Source: Chitinophaga cymbidii (GTDB taxonomy: Bacteria > Bacteroidota > Bacteroidia > Chitinophagales > Chitinophagaceae). From it: 64,000 bases of DNA. The first letter of the stretch is position 1, and each line of letters starts with the position of its first letter. Location of the stretch: contig NZ_BKAU01000001.1 in the NCBI RefSeq assembly GCF_007992715.1, positions 2,294,001-2,358,000 on the forward strand. Reading direction: 5' to 3'. The notes under the pieces were generated by a model. That model saw only the letters and a list, made by a program, of their open reading frames with translations, did no database searches and was not told the DNA's origin. Both the position numbers and the translations under genes were made by a program. Positions 1 through 8,703 of the stretch are shown one piece after another.

Positions 1-1720
1 TACGGCCTACCTGTGCAGCATCCTGCAGATCGATAAGGAAGAATTTCATAAAAGGATCGTGGAATCGATCATCAGGAACGGCCGCGTGCGGCAATCCGTG
101 TTCGCATCGCTGCTCACGCCGGACATGTACGGCAAGCTGCAGGAAAGCATGCACCGCTTCCAGCCGGGATTCGAGCTGGTGTTGCGGCCGGTGCGGTCGT
201 ACCCCTACGGCGTGGGCGCCAGCATTCTCGGGTATATCAGCGAGATCTCCCCGCGGCAGCTCAAGGACCCTTCCGGCGAATACAGCGCTTACCAGCCGGG
301 AGATTACATCGGTGCAACGGGACTGGAGAAAACATACGAAAGCATCCTCATGGGGCAGCGCGGGATACAATACCTGATGAAGGATAACCTGAACCGCCCG
401 CAGGGCTCGCTGGAGAACGGCGAGTTTGATACGGCGGCCATCGCGGGAAAGAACCTGCGGCTGGCGCTGGACATTGAGCTGCAGGTGCTCGGCGAGCGCC
501 TGATGAAAGGAAAAGTAGGCAGCATCGTAGCCATCGACCCGCAGACCGGCGGCATCCTCGCCATGGTCAGCGGCCCTTCCTTCGACCCGAACCTGCTTTC
601 CGGTTCCTTCCGCGCCAAGAACTTCAACAAGCTGTACGTAGACACGACCAAGCCATTATACAACCGCGCCATCCAGGCCGCCTACCCGCCGGGCTCCACC
701 TTCAAGCCCATTACCGGCCTGATCGGGCTGGACATGGGCGTGATCACCCCGGACTTCGGGTTTAATTGCCGGGGCGGCTACGGCCTCTGCGGCCGCTTCA
801 GCCGCTGCCTGCACAGCAATCCCGGCCACGCCGCCAATATCCGGCTGGCGCTCGCCAACTCCTGCAACTCGTATTTCATGCATGTCTACCGCATGTCCGT
901 AGACGCGCCCAAATGGGGCGGCGTAATGAAAGGGCAGGCCAAGTGGACGGAATACCTCAGCGCGATGGGCTTCGGCCACCGCGTGGGAATCGACATCCCC
1001 AGCGAGCTGGGCGGCATCATCCCGGATACAGGCCGTATGAACAGGCGGTACAACGGTTCCTGGAACTCCTGCTCCGAAATGTATGTGGGCATGGGCCAGG
1101 GCCTGCTCGGCGTTACGCCCCTGCAGCTGGCGAACGCCATGTGCATCATCGCCAACCGCGGGTATTATTACATCCCGCATTTCGTGGAAAGCATAGACGG
1201 CGATCAGTCAGACATCCTGTCCAAATACAAGGAAAAACACCGCGTATCGCATATTTCAAATGAAGCCTTCAACTCCGTAGTGCTCGGCCTGGAAGATGTG
1301 GTGAGAAACGGAACGGCGCGCGGCGCGGCGATGGACAGCATCATCGTCTGCGGAAAAACAGGTACGGCGGAGAACAAGGCGAGGATCAACGGAAAGATCG
1401 AGAAGCTGAAAGACCACTCCCTCTTTGTAGGGTTCGCCCCGCGTGACAATCCGAAGATCGCCATTGCGGTGATCGTGGAGAACTCCGGCTTCAGTACAAC
1501 GTACGCCGTACCCATCGCCAGCATCCTGATGGAAAAATACCTGACGGATTCCATTTCAGTGAAACGCCGCCCCATCCTGCAAAGGATGCTGGAGGCCGAA
1601 ACCATGTCGCCCGAAATGAAGGCGAAGTCAAAACTGGACTCATTGAACAGCGTAAGCTACGCCGCTACTTACGGAGAAGACCTGCTGAAAAAGATCATTT
1701 CAAATAACCTGAAAAAATGA
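1..1720 (+). CDS. mrdA: Penicillin-binding protein 2 (peptidoglycan transpeptidase), 5' end outside window
   Basis: Cross-links peptidoglycan for cell elongation in the periplasm, as the class B PBP partner of RodA. The frame is open from the first complete codon (base 2), so the N-terminal membrane anchor and the start of the dimerisation domain are missing. A GTG at base 59 is internal, not the start. All three catalytic motifs are present: the SxxK serine motif STFK (bases 695-706), an SCN motif in the NSCNSYF stretch, and KTGT (bases 1355-1366). The stop overlaps the rodA start by four bases (ATGA), so the two are translationally coupled, the usual arrangement in the mre-mrd cluster. Family identity is secure; only the start is unknown. 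Confidence 0.95.
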   Translation, partial: TAYLCSILQIDKEEFHKRIVESIIRNGRVRQSVFASLLTPDMYGKLQESMHRFQPGFELVLRPVRSYPYGVGASILGYISEISPRQLKDPSGEYSAYQPGDYIGATGLEKTYESILMGQRGIQYLMKDNLNRPQGSLENGEFDTAAIAGKNLRLALDIELQVLGERLMKGKVGSIVAIDPQTGGILAMVSGPSFDPNLLSGSFRAKNFNKLYVDTTKPLYNRAIQAAYPPGSTFKPITGLIGLDMGVITPDFGFNCRGGYGLCGRFSRCLHSNPGHAANIRLALANSCNSYFMHVYRMSVDAPKWGGVMKGQAKWTEYLSAMGFGHRVGIDIPSELGGIIPDTGRMNRRYNGSWNSCSEMYVGMGQGLLGVTPLQLANAMCIIANRGYYYIPHFVESIDGDQSDILSKYKEKHRVSHISNEAFNSVVLGLEDVVRNGTARGAAMDSIIVCGKTGTAENKARINGKIEKLKDHSLFVGFAPRDNPKIAIAVIVENSGFSTTYAVPIASILMEKYLTDSISVKRRPILQRMLEAETMSPEMKAKSKLDSLNSVSYAATYGEDLLKKIISNNLKK

Positions 1721-3003
1721 ACCGCTCACAAGCGAAGCTGACAGAAGGAATCGACTGGCCCATATTCGGGATGTACCTCGCGCTGGTGCTGATAGGGGTG
1801 CTGGCCATCTTTGCGGCGGAATACCGGGAAGGGGACGACATTCTTCAGAACCTCCTGGGCCAGAACAAAAACTGGGCGCGGCAAGTGCTCTGGTTCGGCG
1901 TATCTATGGTCCTCGCCACGGGCATCTGGCTCACGGACAGTAAATTCTTTACCGCAACAGCCAACCTTTTCTATGCTTTCGGGATATTGCTGCTGCTGAT
2001 CGTACTGGCGATCGGCACCGGCGTGAAAGGATCGAACTCCTGGCTGGAGCTGGGCGGCTTCCGCTTCCAGCCGGCGGAATTCACGAAGCTCTGTACCAAC
2101 CTTGCGCTGGCCAAATACCTGTCGTCGCTCGAAACGGATTTCAGCAAGATGCGCGCCCGGCTGATCGCCGCCGCCATGGTACTGGTACCCTGCGGCATCA
2201 TCATCCTGCAGGATGAAACGGGCCTCGCACTGGTATACCTTTGTTTCTTCCTCGTGATGTTCCGCGAAGGGCTGCCGGGCATCCTGCTCGTGATCGCCTT
2301 CTCGTTGATCATCCTCGTACTGTCTTCCCTGCTGGTGGACAAGTTCATATTACTCTACATCTTCACCGGCATCGCCGCATTGGTGATCTATTTCAGCCGC
2401 CGCGAGATCCGGCGCAAGCGGTCACGGCTGGCGCTGATCCTTGTCATATGGGGCTTTTGCTCGGCCTTTGTGCTGTTCATCGTTCCCTTTGTGTTCACCA
2501 AAGTGTTGAAAGATTACCAGGTGCGCCGCATAGAGGTGATGCTGGGCAAGGAAAACGATCCCAAGGCTACCTATAACACCCGCCAGAGCATGATCGCCAT
2601 CGGTTCCGGGGGCATGTGGGGGAAAGGATACCTGAAAGGCACGCAAACGCGGTTCGACTTTGTGCCGGAGCAGAGCACTGACTTCATCTTCTGTACTATC
2701 GGGGAGGATTTCGGCTTTACCGGCAGCTTGCTGTTCCTGGGCTTGTATGTGGCGTTGCTCTTCCGGATCATCCATATCGCCGAACGCCAGCGATCGACCT
2801 TCAGCCGCGTATATGCGTACGGGGTAGCCAGTATTATCTTTTTGCATCTCGCCATTAATATATCGATGACCATCGGCCTGGCGCCGGTGATCGGCATTCC
2901 GCTGCCACTGGTGAGTTACGGCGGTTCTTCCCTGATGACGTTCACCATGCTCATCTTCATTATGCTGCGGCTGGATGCGGACAGGCAGATGGTATTGCGA
3001 TAA
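1717..3003 (+). CDS. rodA: Rod-shape-determining protein RodA (SEDS peptidoglycan glycosyltransferase)
   Basis: A multi-pass inner-membrane enzyme of the SEDS family that polymerises lipid II into glycan strands during elongation, working with PBP2. It has 428 residues and many hydrophobic segments. The family hallmarks are present: a KGSNSWLELGGFRFQPAE segment near residue 105 and the C-terminal PLPLVSYGGSS motif near residue 400. The FtsW/RodA split is decided here by the coupled PBP2 gene upstream (ATGA overlap). Little room is left for its own promoter, so it is read from the upstream cluster. Confidence 0.94.
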   Translation: MNRSQAKLTEGIDWPIFGMYLALVLIGVLAIFAAEYREGDDILQNLLGQNKNWARQVLWFGVSMVLATGIWLTDSKFFTATANLFYAFGILLLLIVLAIGTGVKGSNSWLELGGFRFQPAEFTKLCTNLALAKYLSSLETDFSKMRARLIAAAMVLVPCGIIILQDETGLALVYLCFFLVMFREGLPGILLVIAFSLIILVLSSLLVDKFILLYIFTGIAALVIYFSRREIRRKRSRLALILVIWGFCSAFVLFIVPFVFTKVLKDYQVRRIEVMLGKENDPKATYNTRQSMIAIGSGGMWGKGYLKGTQTRFDFVPEQSTDFIFCTIGEDFGFTGSLLFLGLYVALLFRIIHIAERQRSTFSRVYAYGVASIIFLHLAINISMTIGLAPVIGIPLPLVSYGGSSLMTFTMLIFIMLRLDADRQMVLR

Positions 3004-3008
3004 AGCAG

Positions 3009-3016
3009 TATTTTTG
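3009..3016 (+). promoter_or_regulatory. -7 promoter element abutting the metallo-hydrolase start
   Basis: TATTTTTG fits the Bacteroidota -7 consensus TAnnTTTG exactly. Only four bases separate it from the ATG at 3021, so transcription would begin at about the start codon, giving a leaderless or nearly leaderless mRNA. Confidence 0.55.
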
Positions 3017-3020
3017 CGGC

Positions 3021-3770
3021 ATGGCTCGAATTATTCCCTTGTCTGAAGGCAGTTTTACAGTAGACGGAACCAAAAGCTTCATTCCCTTCGATGAACAGAA
3101 AGACTCGATGAAAGACCGCGGCGCCGGCTCTTTGCTGGTGGAGATCCAGCCTTTCCTGGTGATCACGGACCGCGACATCCTTTTGCTGGATACCGGCCTC
3201 GGCTTCCGCAACGCGGACGGCGTGCTGCAGCTGCACCAGAACCTGATCGACAATGGCATCAACCCCATGGAAGTGACCAAGGTGCTCATGAGCCACCTGC
3301 ATAAGGACCATGCCGGCGGCGTGAGCGTGGAAGACCCGGTGACGGGGGAACGTTCGCTGAGCTTCCCGCATGCCACTTATTACGTGAACCGGCAGGAGCT
3401 GGAATATGCGTTTGCCAACGACGGTAAATCCTATCTCAAAGCGGAAATTGATCTGCTGCCAAAGCGGGATAACGTAGTGATCACGGACGGCAACGGCAGC
3501 ATTGACGGATATATCCATTATGAAATGACCGGCGGGCATTGCCCTTATCACCAGGTATTTCTGATAGATGACGGAGAAGATAAAGTGTTTTTCGGGGGAG
3601 ATGTGGCGCCGCAGATATCGCAGATGAAAAGCCGTTTTGTGGCGAAATACGATTACGACGGGAAGCGCAGCATGGAGTTACGCCAGGAATTTATGGAGCG
3701 GGGAAAGGCGGAAGACTGGACCTTCCTTTTCTATCACGATACGAAATTGCCGACTACGAAGTTCAGTTAG
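3021..3770 (+). CDS. MBL-fold metallo-hydrolase
   Basis: A 249-residue cytoplasmic protein without signal peptide. The metallo-beta-lactamase-fold zinc motif is SHLHKDHAGG, with H92, H94, D96 and H97. Further metal ligands are expected in the later TGGHCPYH and FFGGDVAP stretches, the typical H and D positions of the fold. The family includes lactonases, glyoxalase II-like enzymes and phosphodiesterases, and the substrate cannot be read from sequence. It follows rodA by 17 bases but has a perfect -7 element of its own. Its last eight bases overlap the convergent gene on the other strand. Confidence 0.85.
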   Translation: MARIIPLSEGSFTVDGTKSFIPFDEQKDSMKDRGAGSLLVEIQPFLVITDRDILLLDTGLGFRNADGVLQLHQNLIDNGINPMEVTKVLMSHLHKDHAGGVSVEDPVTGERSLSFPHATYYVNRQELEYAFANDGKSYLKAEIDLLPKRDNVVITDGNGSIDGYIHYEMTGGHCPYHQVFLIDDGEDKVFFGGDVAPQISQMKSRFVAKYDYDGKRSMELRQEFMERGKAEDWTFLFYHDTKLPTTKFS

Positions 3771-4278
3771 GTTTGTTCTGCCGGCGCATCATCTTGTTCT
3801 CCCTGCGCTCTTTCATCTGCCGGATCATCATATTGCGGAACTCTCTTTCCGAACGGTACAGGATGCCCACTTTGCGGGCGGGGATGGCCTTCAGGAACTC
3901 CTGCTTGTAGCGCGTCTTGATATCGATCATCCTCTTTTCATACCCCAGTTCCTTGTCCAGCGCGGCTTCCGCTACTTTATCATCGGTGCGGGGCTTGCCT
4001 TTCAGCTCCTGCGCCCGGCGCTTGCGCTCCGCGATCAGCTCGTTCACTTCACGGGTGTATTTGTTGTAAAGCGGCCAGAATTTCTGCGCTTCTTCCGGCG
4101 TGAGGTCCAGTTCCCTGGAAATATAAGCGATTTCCAGTGACTTGATCTTGTCCTGCTTGGACTGTGCCTGCTGCGGTTTGCCTTGCTCCTGGGCCAGTGC
4201 GGCGGGAGCGGAAACAAGCAGCAGTATGAGCAGCCGGATCAGTAAACCTGGGTTCATATTTTTAGTTAAACGGTACAT
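3763..4278 (-). CDS. Secreted LTxxQ/Spy-like helical protein of a sigma-factor operon
   Basis: A 171-residue protein with an N-terminal signal peptide (about residues 9-29, ending in an ALAQE-type cleavage site) and a charged, helical mature part. The segment LDLTPEEAQKFWPLYNKY recalls the LTxxQ repeats of CpxP/Spy-type periplasmic proteins, which chaperone or sense misfolded envelope proteins. It is the third gene of the operon behind an ECF sigma factor and a one-TM protein, overlapping the latter by 17 bases. That context fits an envelope-stress sensing role. Function is inferred from motif and context only. Confidence 0.65.
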   Translation of the reverse strand: MYRLTKNMNPGLLIRLLILLLVSAPAALAQEQGKPQQAQSKQDKIKSLEIAYISRELDLTPEEAQKFWPLYNKYTREVNELIAERKRRAQELKGKPRTDDKVAEAALDKELGYEKRMIDIKTRYKQEFLKAIPARKVGILYRSEREFRNMMIRQMKERRENKMMRRQNKPN

Positions 4279-4894
4279 CTTTTAATAAGTTCTCTTCCAG
4301 TATTGCGTCTATCTCTTCGGTGGACAGCTCTTCCGGCAGCGCGATGTCGGGCATGTTGTCCGTATCATCGTCCAGCACGGCATTGGCGAAGATGCTCTCG
4401 GTATCGAAAGCATCCGTACGGAATTGCAGGTAATCTATGATCTCCTGGTCGCTGAGCTGCGCTATTTGTTTATCCAGCGAATTGGTGCTGAACTGTTTGG
4501 ACAGCAGCACGGCGCCTACGCTGACGGCGCCGGCGATGGCGGCGGCTACCAGGCATTTTTTATACAGCCGGAGCCTGCGGCTCATTTTCACCACTCTGCC
4601 GGGTGTGCCTTCAAATTTGCGGTCAGACACCTCGCGGGTCAGCGATTCAAAATAATTGTCGGGTACGGAGAACGGTGATTGGCGGGGCGCCGCGGCCAGG
4701 AGGGGAGACACCTCGGCCAGTTCGGCCGTTACCGCTTCACTGGCTTCCATGGCGTGGATGCGCGCCATCAGCTTGCCGGGAAATTCCTCAAAGTATCCAC
4801 CCGGCACGCTGAAATCCGGTGAGGAGCCCAATGTGCCGAGGCCGGGGGCTACTTCCCGTATTTCGTTCCTGATATCTTTCCCTTTGTTTGTCAT
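4262..4894 (-). CDS. Single-TM protein, putative anti-sigma factor
   Basis: A 210-residue protein: a hydrophilic N-terminus of about 105 residues, one membrane segment (about 110-130, rich in A, V and G) and an acidic C-terminal tail. It lies between an ECF sigma gene (36 bases upstream) and a secreted Spy-like gene that it overlaps. The topology and position match a transmembrane anti-sigma factor: the cytoplasmic N-terminus would bind sigma and the tail would sense the periplasm. I do not see a clear zinc-type (ZAS) HxxxCxxC motif, so it would be a non-canonical anti-sigma factor. The functional call rests on context. Confidence 0.55.
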   Translation of the reverse strand: MTNKGKDIRNEIREVAPGLGTLGSSPDFSVPGGYFEEFPGKLMARIHAMEASEAVTAELAEVSPLLAAAPRQSPFSVPDNYFESLTREVSDRKFEGTPGRVVKMSRRLRLYKKCLVAAAIAGAVSVGAVLLSKQFSTNSLDKQIAQLSDQEIIDYLQFRTDAFDTESIFANAVLDDDTDNMPDIALPEELSTEEIDAILEENLLKDVPFN

Positions 4895-4929
4895 CTTAAT
4901 AAGACCCTTATTATTACAAATGGTTTAAA

Positions 4930-5481
4930 TCAATTGTTTTTCATGAATTCCTCCACCTTCTTTACCGCATGATGATAGGAGGCTTTGAGCGCGCCTTCCG
5001 AGGTTTCCAGCACCCGGCTCATCTCTTCATACGGCATTTCATCGTAATACCGGAGGTTGAAGACCACGCGCTGCTTTTCCGGCAGCATGAGAATGGCCTT
5101 TTGCAGCTTCCATTCTATTTTGTTCGCATCAAACTGGCTGTCTGACTGCAGCTTGTTGCTCAGGCCGGATTCCACGTCTGACAGTGAAATGGCTGCCTTT
5201 CGTTTTTGCTGCTCCAGGAAAGTGAGGCATTCATTCGTAGCGATCTTGTATAACCAGGTGTACAGGCGGGCATCTTCACGGAAATCCCCAAGGCTTTTCC
5301 AAACCTTGATGAACATGTTCTGCAACACGTCGTTTGCATCCTCATGATCTATTACCAGCCGCCTGACATGCCAATACAACCGTTCCTGGTACTTCCGCAC
5401 GATCAGCGTAAATCCCTTCTCTTTTGTGTCAGGCTGCCTGTATAGCGACAGTAGTTCGTTATCTTCTTGCGATACAGCCAT
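4930..5481 (-). CDS. ECF-type RNA polymerase sigma factor
   Basis: A 183-residue sigma-70 family protein with region 2 (FTLIVRKYQERLYWHVRR through DANDVLQNMFIKVWKSL, about residues 23-70) and region 4 (LPEKQRVVFNLRYYDEMPYEEMS, in two parts, about residues 130-155) ending in a helix-turn-helix. There is no region 3, which marks it as ECF (group 4). It heads an operon with a putative anti-sigma factor and a secreted helical protein, so it probably drives an envelope-stress response and autoregulates this operon. Confidence 0.9.
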   Translation of the reverse strand: MAVSQEDNELLSLYRQPDTKEKGFTLIVRKYQERLYWHVRRLVIDHEDANDVLQNMFIKVWKSLGDFREDARLYTWLYKIATNECLTFLEQQKRKAAISLSDVESGLSNKLQSDSQFDANKIEWKLQKAILMLPEKQRVVFNLRYYDEMPYEEMSRVLETSEGALKASYHHAVKKVEEFMKNN

Positions 5482-5535
5482 AGGTGGTTAAACCATGAAA
5501 ATATTAAATTCTATCGATACAAACCCCCCTGAAAA

Positions 5536-5568
5536 GCAAAAAACCATCAACAATATGATGGTTTTTGC
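5536..5568 (-). terminator. Rho-independent terminator after the transketolase gene
   Basis: An 11-bp stem (5539-5549 with 5556-5566) and a 6-nt loop. On the minus strand the hairpin ends in a T-run. It lies between the stop of the transketolase gene and the start of the sigma gene, so it separates the two transcripts. Confidence 0.75.
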
Positions 5569-5595
5569 GGCAGGAAGTTTAATCACCTGTAAATT

Positions 5596-6558
5596 TTAAC
5601 TTTTTTTGCGGGCCATGGCCTTGAGGGCGGCCTCTACGATCTGGGGCGTATCCAGGCCGTATTTTTTCAGCAGTTCCAGCGGCTTGCCGCTTTCCCCGAA
5701 AGTATCTTTTGTGCCGATATATTCAATGGGGATGGGCATGTGGCGGGCAGCTACCTGCGCAATGCTGTCTCCCAGGCCGCCGAGCACGTTATGTTCTTCA
5801 GCGGTAACGGCGCAGCCGGTCTTGGTAATGGATTTGAGCACGGCTTCTTCATCCAGCGGCTTGATGGTGTGGATGTTGATCAGCTCTACGCTGTATCCCT
5901 GTTCTTCGAGGATGCGGCCGGCTTCCACGCATTTCCATACGAGGTGCCCGCAGGCAAAGAGCGTTACATCGGTACCTTCGTTGAGCACCTGTGCTTTACC
6001 GATCTCGAATTTTTGGTCTTCGGGGGTAAAGTTGGGCCATTTCGGGCGGCCGAAGCGGAGATATACGGGGCCTTCATAGTCAGCAATGGCTATGGTGGCG
6101 GCTTTTGTCTGGTTAAAATCGCAAGGCACGATCACCGTCATACCGGGGAGCATCTTCATCATGCCGATGTCTTCCAGTATCTGGTGGGTAGCGCCGTCTT
6201 CGCCGAGCGTGAGGCCGGCGTGGGATGCGCATATTTTCACGTTTTTACCGGAATAGGCTACGGACTGACGGATCTGGTCGTACACGCGGCCGGTGGAGAA
6301 GTTGGCAAAAGTGGTGGTGTAGGGGATCTTGCCGCCGATGGTGAGGCCCGCGGCCACGCCGATCATGTTGGCTTCGGCAATACCGCATTGAACAAAGCGG
6401 TCCGGGAATTCCTTGATAAACGCCTGGAGCTTCATGGAGCCCAGCAGGTCCGCTGTCAGCGCGATGACGTTCGGGTTCCGGCGACCCGCTTCCAGGATGC
6501 CCTCGCCGAATCCGCCGCGGGTTTCCTTTTCATTCAGTACTTGTATGTCTTTTACCAT
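5596..6558 (-). CDS. Transketolase, C-terminal subunit (split form)
   Basis: A 320-residue protein matching the pyrimidine-binding and C-terminal domains of transketolase. This half completes the thiamine diphosphate site of the pentose-phosphate enzyme in split transketolases. Seen motifs are the N-terminal ETRGGFGEGI stretch, an AEANMIGVAAG segment with the likely catalytic Glu that activates the cofactor, SHAGLTLGEDGATHQ, and the C-terminal domain VTAEEHNVLGGLG. The start is placed at the ATG at 6558. A longer open frame runs to 6639, but it would overlap galE and pass through the -7 box at 6579-6586. No N-terminal half lies next to it, so that partner must be elsewhere. Confidence 0.85.
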   Translation of the reverse strand: MVKDIQVLNEKETRGGFGEGILEAGRRNPNVIALTADLLGSMKLQAFIKEFPDRFVQCGIAEANMIGVAAGLTIGGKIPYTTTFANFSTGRVYDQIRQSVAYSGKNVKICASHAGLTLGEDGATHQILEDIGMMKMLPGMTVIVPCDFNQTKAATIAIADYEGPVYLRFGRPKWPNFTPEDQKFEIGKAQVLNEGTDVTLFACGHLVWKCVEAGRILEEQGYSVELINIHTIKPLDEEAVLKSITKTGCAVTAEEHNVLGGLGDSIAQVAARHMPIPIEYIGTKDTFGESGKPLELLKKYGLDTPQIVEAALKAMARKKS

Positions 6559-6578
6559 TGTGCCTGAGATTTGTGCCG

Positions 6579-6586
6579 CAAAGCTA
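6579..6586 (-). promoter_or_regulatory. -7 promoter element for the transketolase gene
   Basis: On the minus strand it reads TAGCTTTG, a match to TAnnTTTG, 20 bases upstream of the chosen ATG (6558). It shows that this gene can be transcribed independently of galE and supports the shorter start. Confidence 0.5.
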
Positions 6587-6599
6587 GTAAAATAAAGAA

Positions 6600-7631
6600 T
6601 TAATTGTTTAAAACCCTGTCGCGCAGCGCTACTTCCCACTGCCAGGCCGTCCGCATGGAATCCTCAATGCCTGTTTCCGGCGTCCAGCCGAGTTTTTCCC
6701 GGGCTTTGGAGTTGTTGGCGTAGATGGCGATCACGTCGCCGGGGCGGGCCTCGCCCAGCTCATAGTTCAGCTTCACGCCGGACACTTTTTCAAAGGCACG
6801 GATGGCTTCCAGCACGGTCACACCGTTGCCGGTGCCGAGGTTGAGCACCTCGCAATTGTCCGTATTGCGCTTTTCCAGCAGGTATTGCAGGGCTTTGGTA
6901 TGCGCGTTGGCAATGTCCATCACGTGAATATAATCGCGGATGCAGGAGCCGTCGCGGGTGGGGTAGTTGGTGCCGAATACGGTCAGCTTCGGCAGTTTGC
7001 CGATAGCTACCTGGGTGATCACGGGCACCAGGTTGTCCGGCTTGCCCAGCGGCAGCTCGCCGATGAGCGCGGAAGAATGTGCGCCTACGGGGTTGAAATA
7101 GCGGAGCAGGATGCTCTGCGTATTGTTCACCCGGCTGTAATCCTCAATGATTTGCTCGCCCATCTGCTTGGTGCGCGCGTAGGGTGACTGCGCTTCGCCG
7201 AGCGGGGTTTCTTCCACTACCGGCAGCGCGGTGGTATTGCCGTACACGGAGCAGGAAGAAGAGAATACGAAGTTGGGGACATTGAATTCCTTGATGCATT
7301 TCAGCACGTTCACCAGGGAGGTGATATTGTTCTGAAAGTAATACAGGGGATCGTTTACAGATTCTCCCACGCTTTTCAGGGCCGCGAAATGGATCACGCC
7401 CACGATGTCGCGGTTCTCATGGAATACGGCATGGGTGTCTTCCAGGTTGCAAAGGTCCACTTTGTAGTTGCGTACCTTTTTGCCGGTGATCTTTTCCACG
7501 CCTTCCAGCAGCTGCGTGGTGCTGCGAATGTTACTGTCTACGGACACTACTTCAAATCCATGGTTGATCAGATCTACGATGGTGTGGGCCCCGATGTATC
7601 CACACCCGCCTGTTACAAGCACTTTTTGCAT
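6600..7631 (-). CDS. galE: UDP-glucose 4-epimerase
   Basis: A cytoplasmic extended SDR enzyme interconverting UDP-glucose and UDP-galactose with bound NAD. It has 343 residues, the normal GalE length. The Rossmann motif TGGCGYIGAHT is at residues 7-17, the SSSCSVYG strand near residue 125 carries the catalytic Ser region, and YARTK supplies the catalytic Tyr-Lys pair near residue 152. It is followed by the transketolase gene and preceded by rfbA on the same strand, so this is a small nucleotide-sugar and carbohydrate block feeding surface glycans. Confidence 0.95.
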   Translation of the reverse strand: MQKVLVTGGCGYIGAHTIVDLINHGFEVVSVDSNIRSTTQLLEGVEKITGKKVRNYKVDLCNLEDTHAVFHENRDIVGVIHFAALKSVGESVNDPLYYFQNNITSLVNVLKCIKEFNVPNFVFSSSCSVYGNTTALPVVEETPLGEAQSPYARTKQMGEQIIEDYSRVNNTQSILLRYFNPVGAHSSALIGELPLGKPDNLVPVITQVAIGKLPKLTVFGTNYPTRDGSCIRDYIHVMDIANAHTKALQYLLEKRNTDNCEVLNLGTGNGVTVLEAIRAFEKVSGVKLNYELGEARPGDVIAIYANNSKAREKLGWTPETGIEDSMRTAWQWEVALRDRVLNN

Positions 7632-7666
7632 TGCTGATAAGTTAGATTATGTGATATAATAGCCTT

Positions 7667-8527
7667 CTATTTGATCAGGTTCATGAGGTACTGACCGTAC
7701 CCGCTTTTTACGAGGGGCTGCGCCAGCTTTTCGAGCTCCGCCTTTCCTATGAAGCCTTTGCGGTAAGCGATCTCCTCGATGCAGGCGATCTTGATGCCCT
7801 GCCTTTGTTCGATCACCTGCACGAACTGGGAAGCCTGCATCAGCGAGTCGAAAGTGCCGGTATCCAGCCAGGCGGTGCCGCGCGGCAGGATGGAAACTTT
7901 CAGCTTGCCCCTGCGGAGGTATTCCCTGTTCACGTCTGTGATCTCGTATTCCCCGCGCGGGCTGGGCTGCAGCTCCTGCGCGATGTTCACCACCTCGTTA
8001 TCGTAAAAGTAAAGGCCGGGTACCGCGTAGGATGATTTGGGCTGCGCCGGCTTCTCTTCGATGGATACGGCTTTCATGTCCGCGTCAAATTCCACTACGC
8101 CGTACCGCTCTGGATCGGATACCTGGTAGGCATATACGATGCCGCCGTCGGGGTTGATGTTGTCGGCCAGCTGCGTGCCGAGACCGGCGCCATAGAATAT
8201 ATTGTCGCCGAGCACCAGGGCCACGTTATCCTTGCCGATGAAGTCTTTCCCGATCACAAAAGCCTGGGCCAGCCCGTTGGGCACGGCCTGCTCCGCATAG
8301 GAAAGCTGGAGCCCGTACTGTTTGCCGTCGCCAAAGAGGCGCTGGAAGGCGGGCAGGTCATGCGGGGTGCTGATGATCAGGATCTCCCGGATGCCGGCCA
8401 GCATCAGCGTACTGAGCGGATAGTAGATCATCGGCTTGTCGTAAACCGGCATGATCTGCTTGCTGATCGCATAAGTGATCGGGTGCAGGCGTGTTCCGGA
8501 ACCTCCGGCGAGAATAATTCCCTTCAT
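7667..8527 (-). CDS. rfbA: Glucose-1-phosphate thymidylyltransferase
   Basis: Makes dTDP-glucose, the first step of dTDP-L-rhamnose synthesis. It has 286 residues from the ATG at 8527. The start begins directly with the nucleotide-binding signature [16 protein letters not shown], so the open frame running further upstream is ignored. Other family features are the [16 protein letters not shown] motif, GDNIFYG and the sugar-binding EEKP motif. The other rhamnose genes (rfbB, C, D) are not adjacent. A perfect -7 box lies 25 bases upstream. Confidence 0.94.
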   Translation of the reverse strand: MKGIILAGGSGTRLHPITYAISKQIMPVYDKPMIYYPLSTLMLAGIREILIISTPHDLPAFQRLFGDGKQYGLQLSYAEQAVPNGLAQAFVIGKDFIGKDNVALVLGDNIFYGAGLGTQLADNINPDGGIVYAYQVSDPERYGVVEFDADMKAVSIEEKPAQPKSSYAVPGLYFYDNEVVNIAQELQPSPRGEYEITDVNREYLRRGKLKVSILPRGTAWLDTGTFDSLMQASQFVQVIEQRQGIKIACIEEIAYRKGFIGKAELEKLAQPLVKSGYGQYLMNLIK

Positions 8528-8551
8528 GGATAAAAGCGAGTTTTGGAGGCA

Positions 8552-8559
8552 CAAAAATA
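8552..8559 (-). promoter_or_regulatory. -7 promoter element for rfbA
   Basis: Minus strand TATTTTTG, an exact TAnnTTTG match 25 bases before the rfbA ATG. I see no clear TTG at the -33 position. Confidence 0.5.
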
Positions 8560-8648
8560 GGGGAGGTGGGCTATTTGTCCTAGTAATGCTAAAAAAAATT
8601 AGCAAAACTTATTACGGGTACGGAAACGGGGGAGCGGGAAGCAACAGG

Positions 8649-8681
8649 AAAAAAAATCCCGGCAACCTGTCAGCTGCCGGG
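8649..8681 (-). terminator. Rho-independent terminator of the phoU-like/pit operon
   Basis: A GC-rich 7-bp stem (8658-8664 with 8675-8681) followed on the minus strand by eight T residues. It lies 23 bases downstream of the pit stop codon. Confidence 0.85.
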
Positions 8682-8703
8682 GATCTGAATATGTTTTGCC
8701 GTT

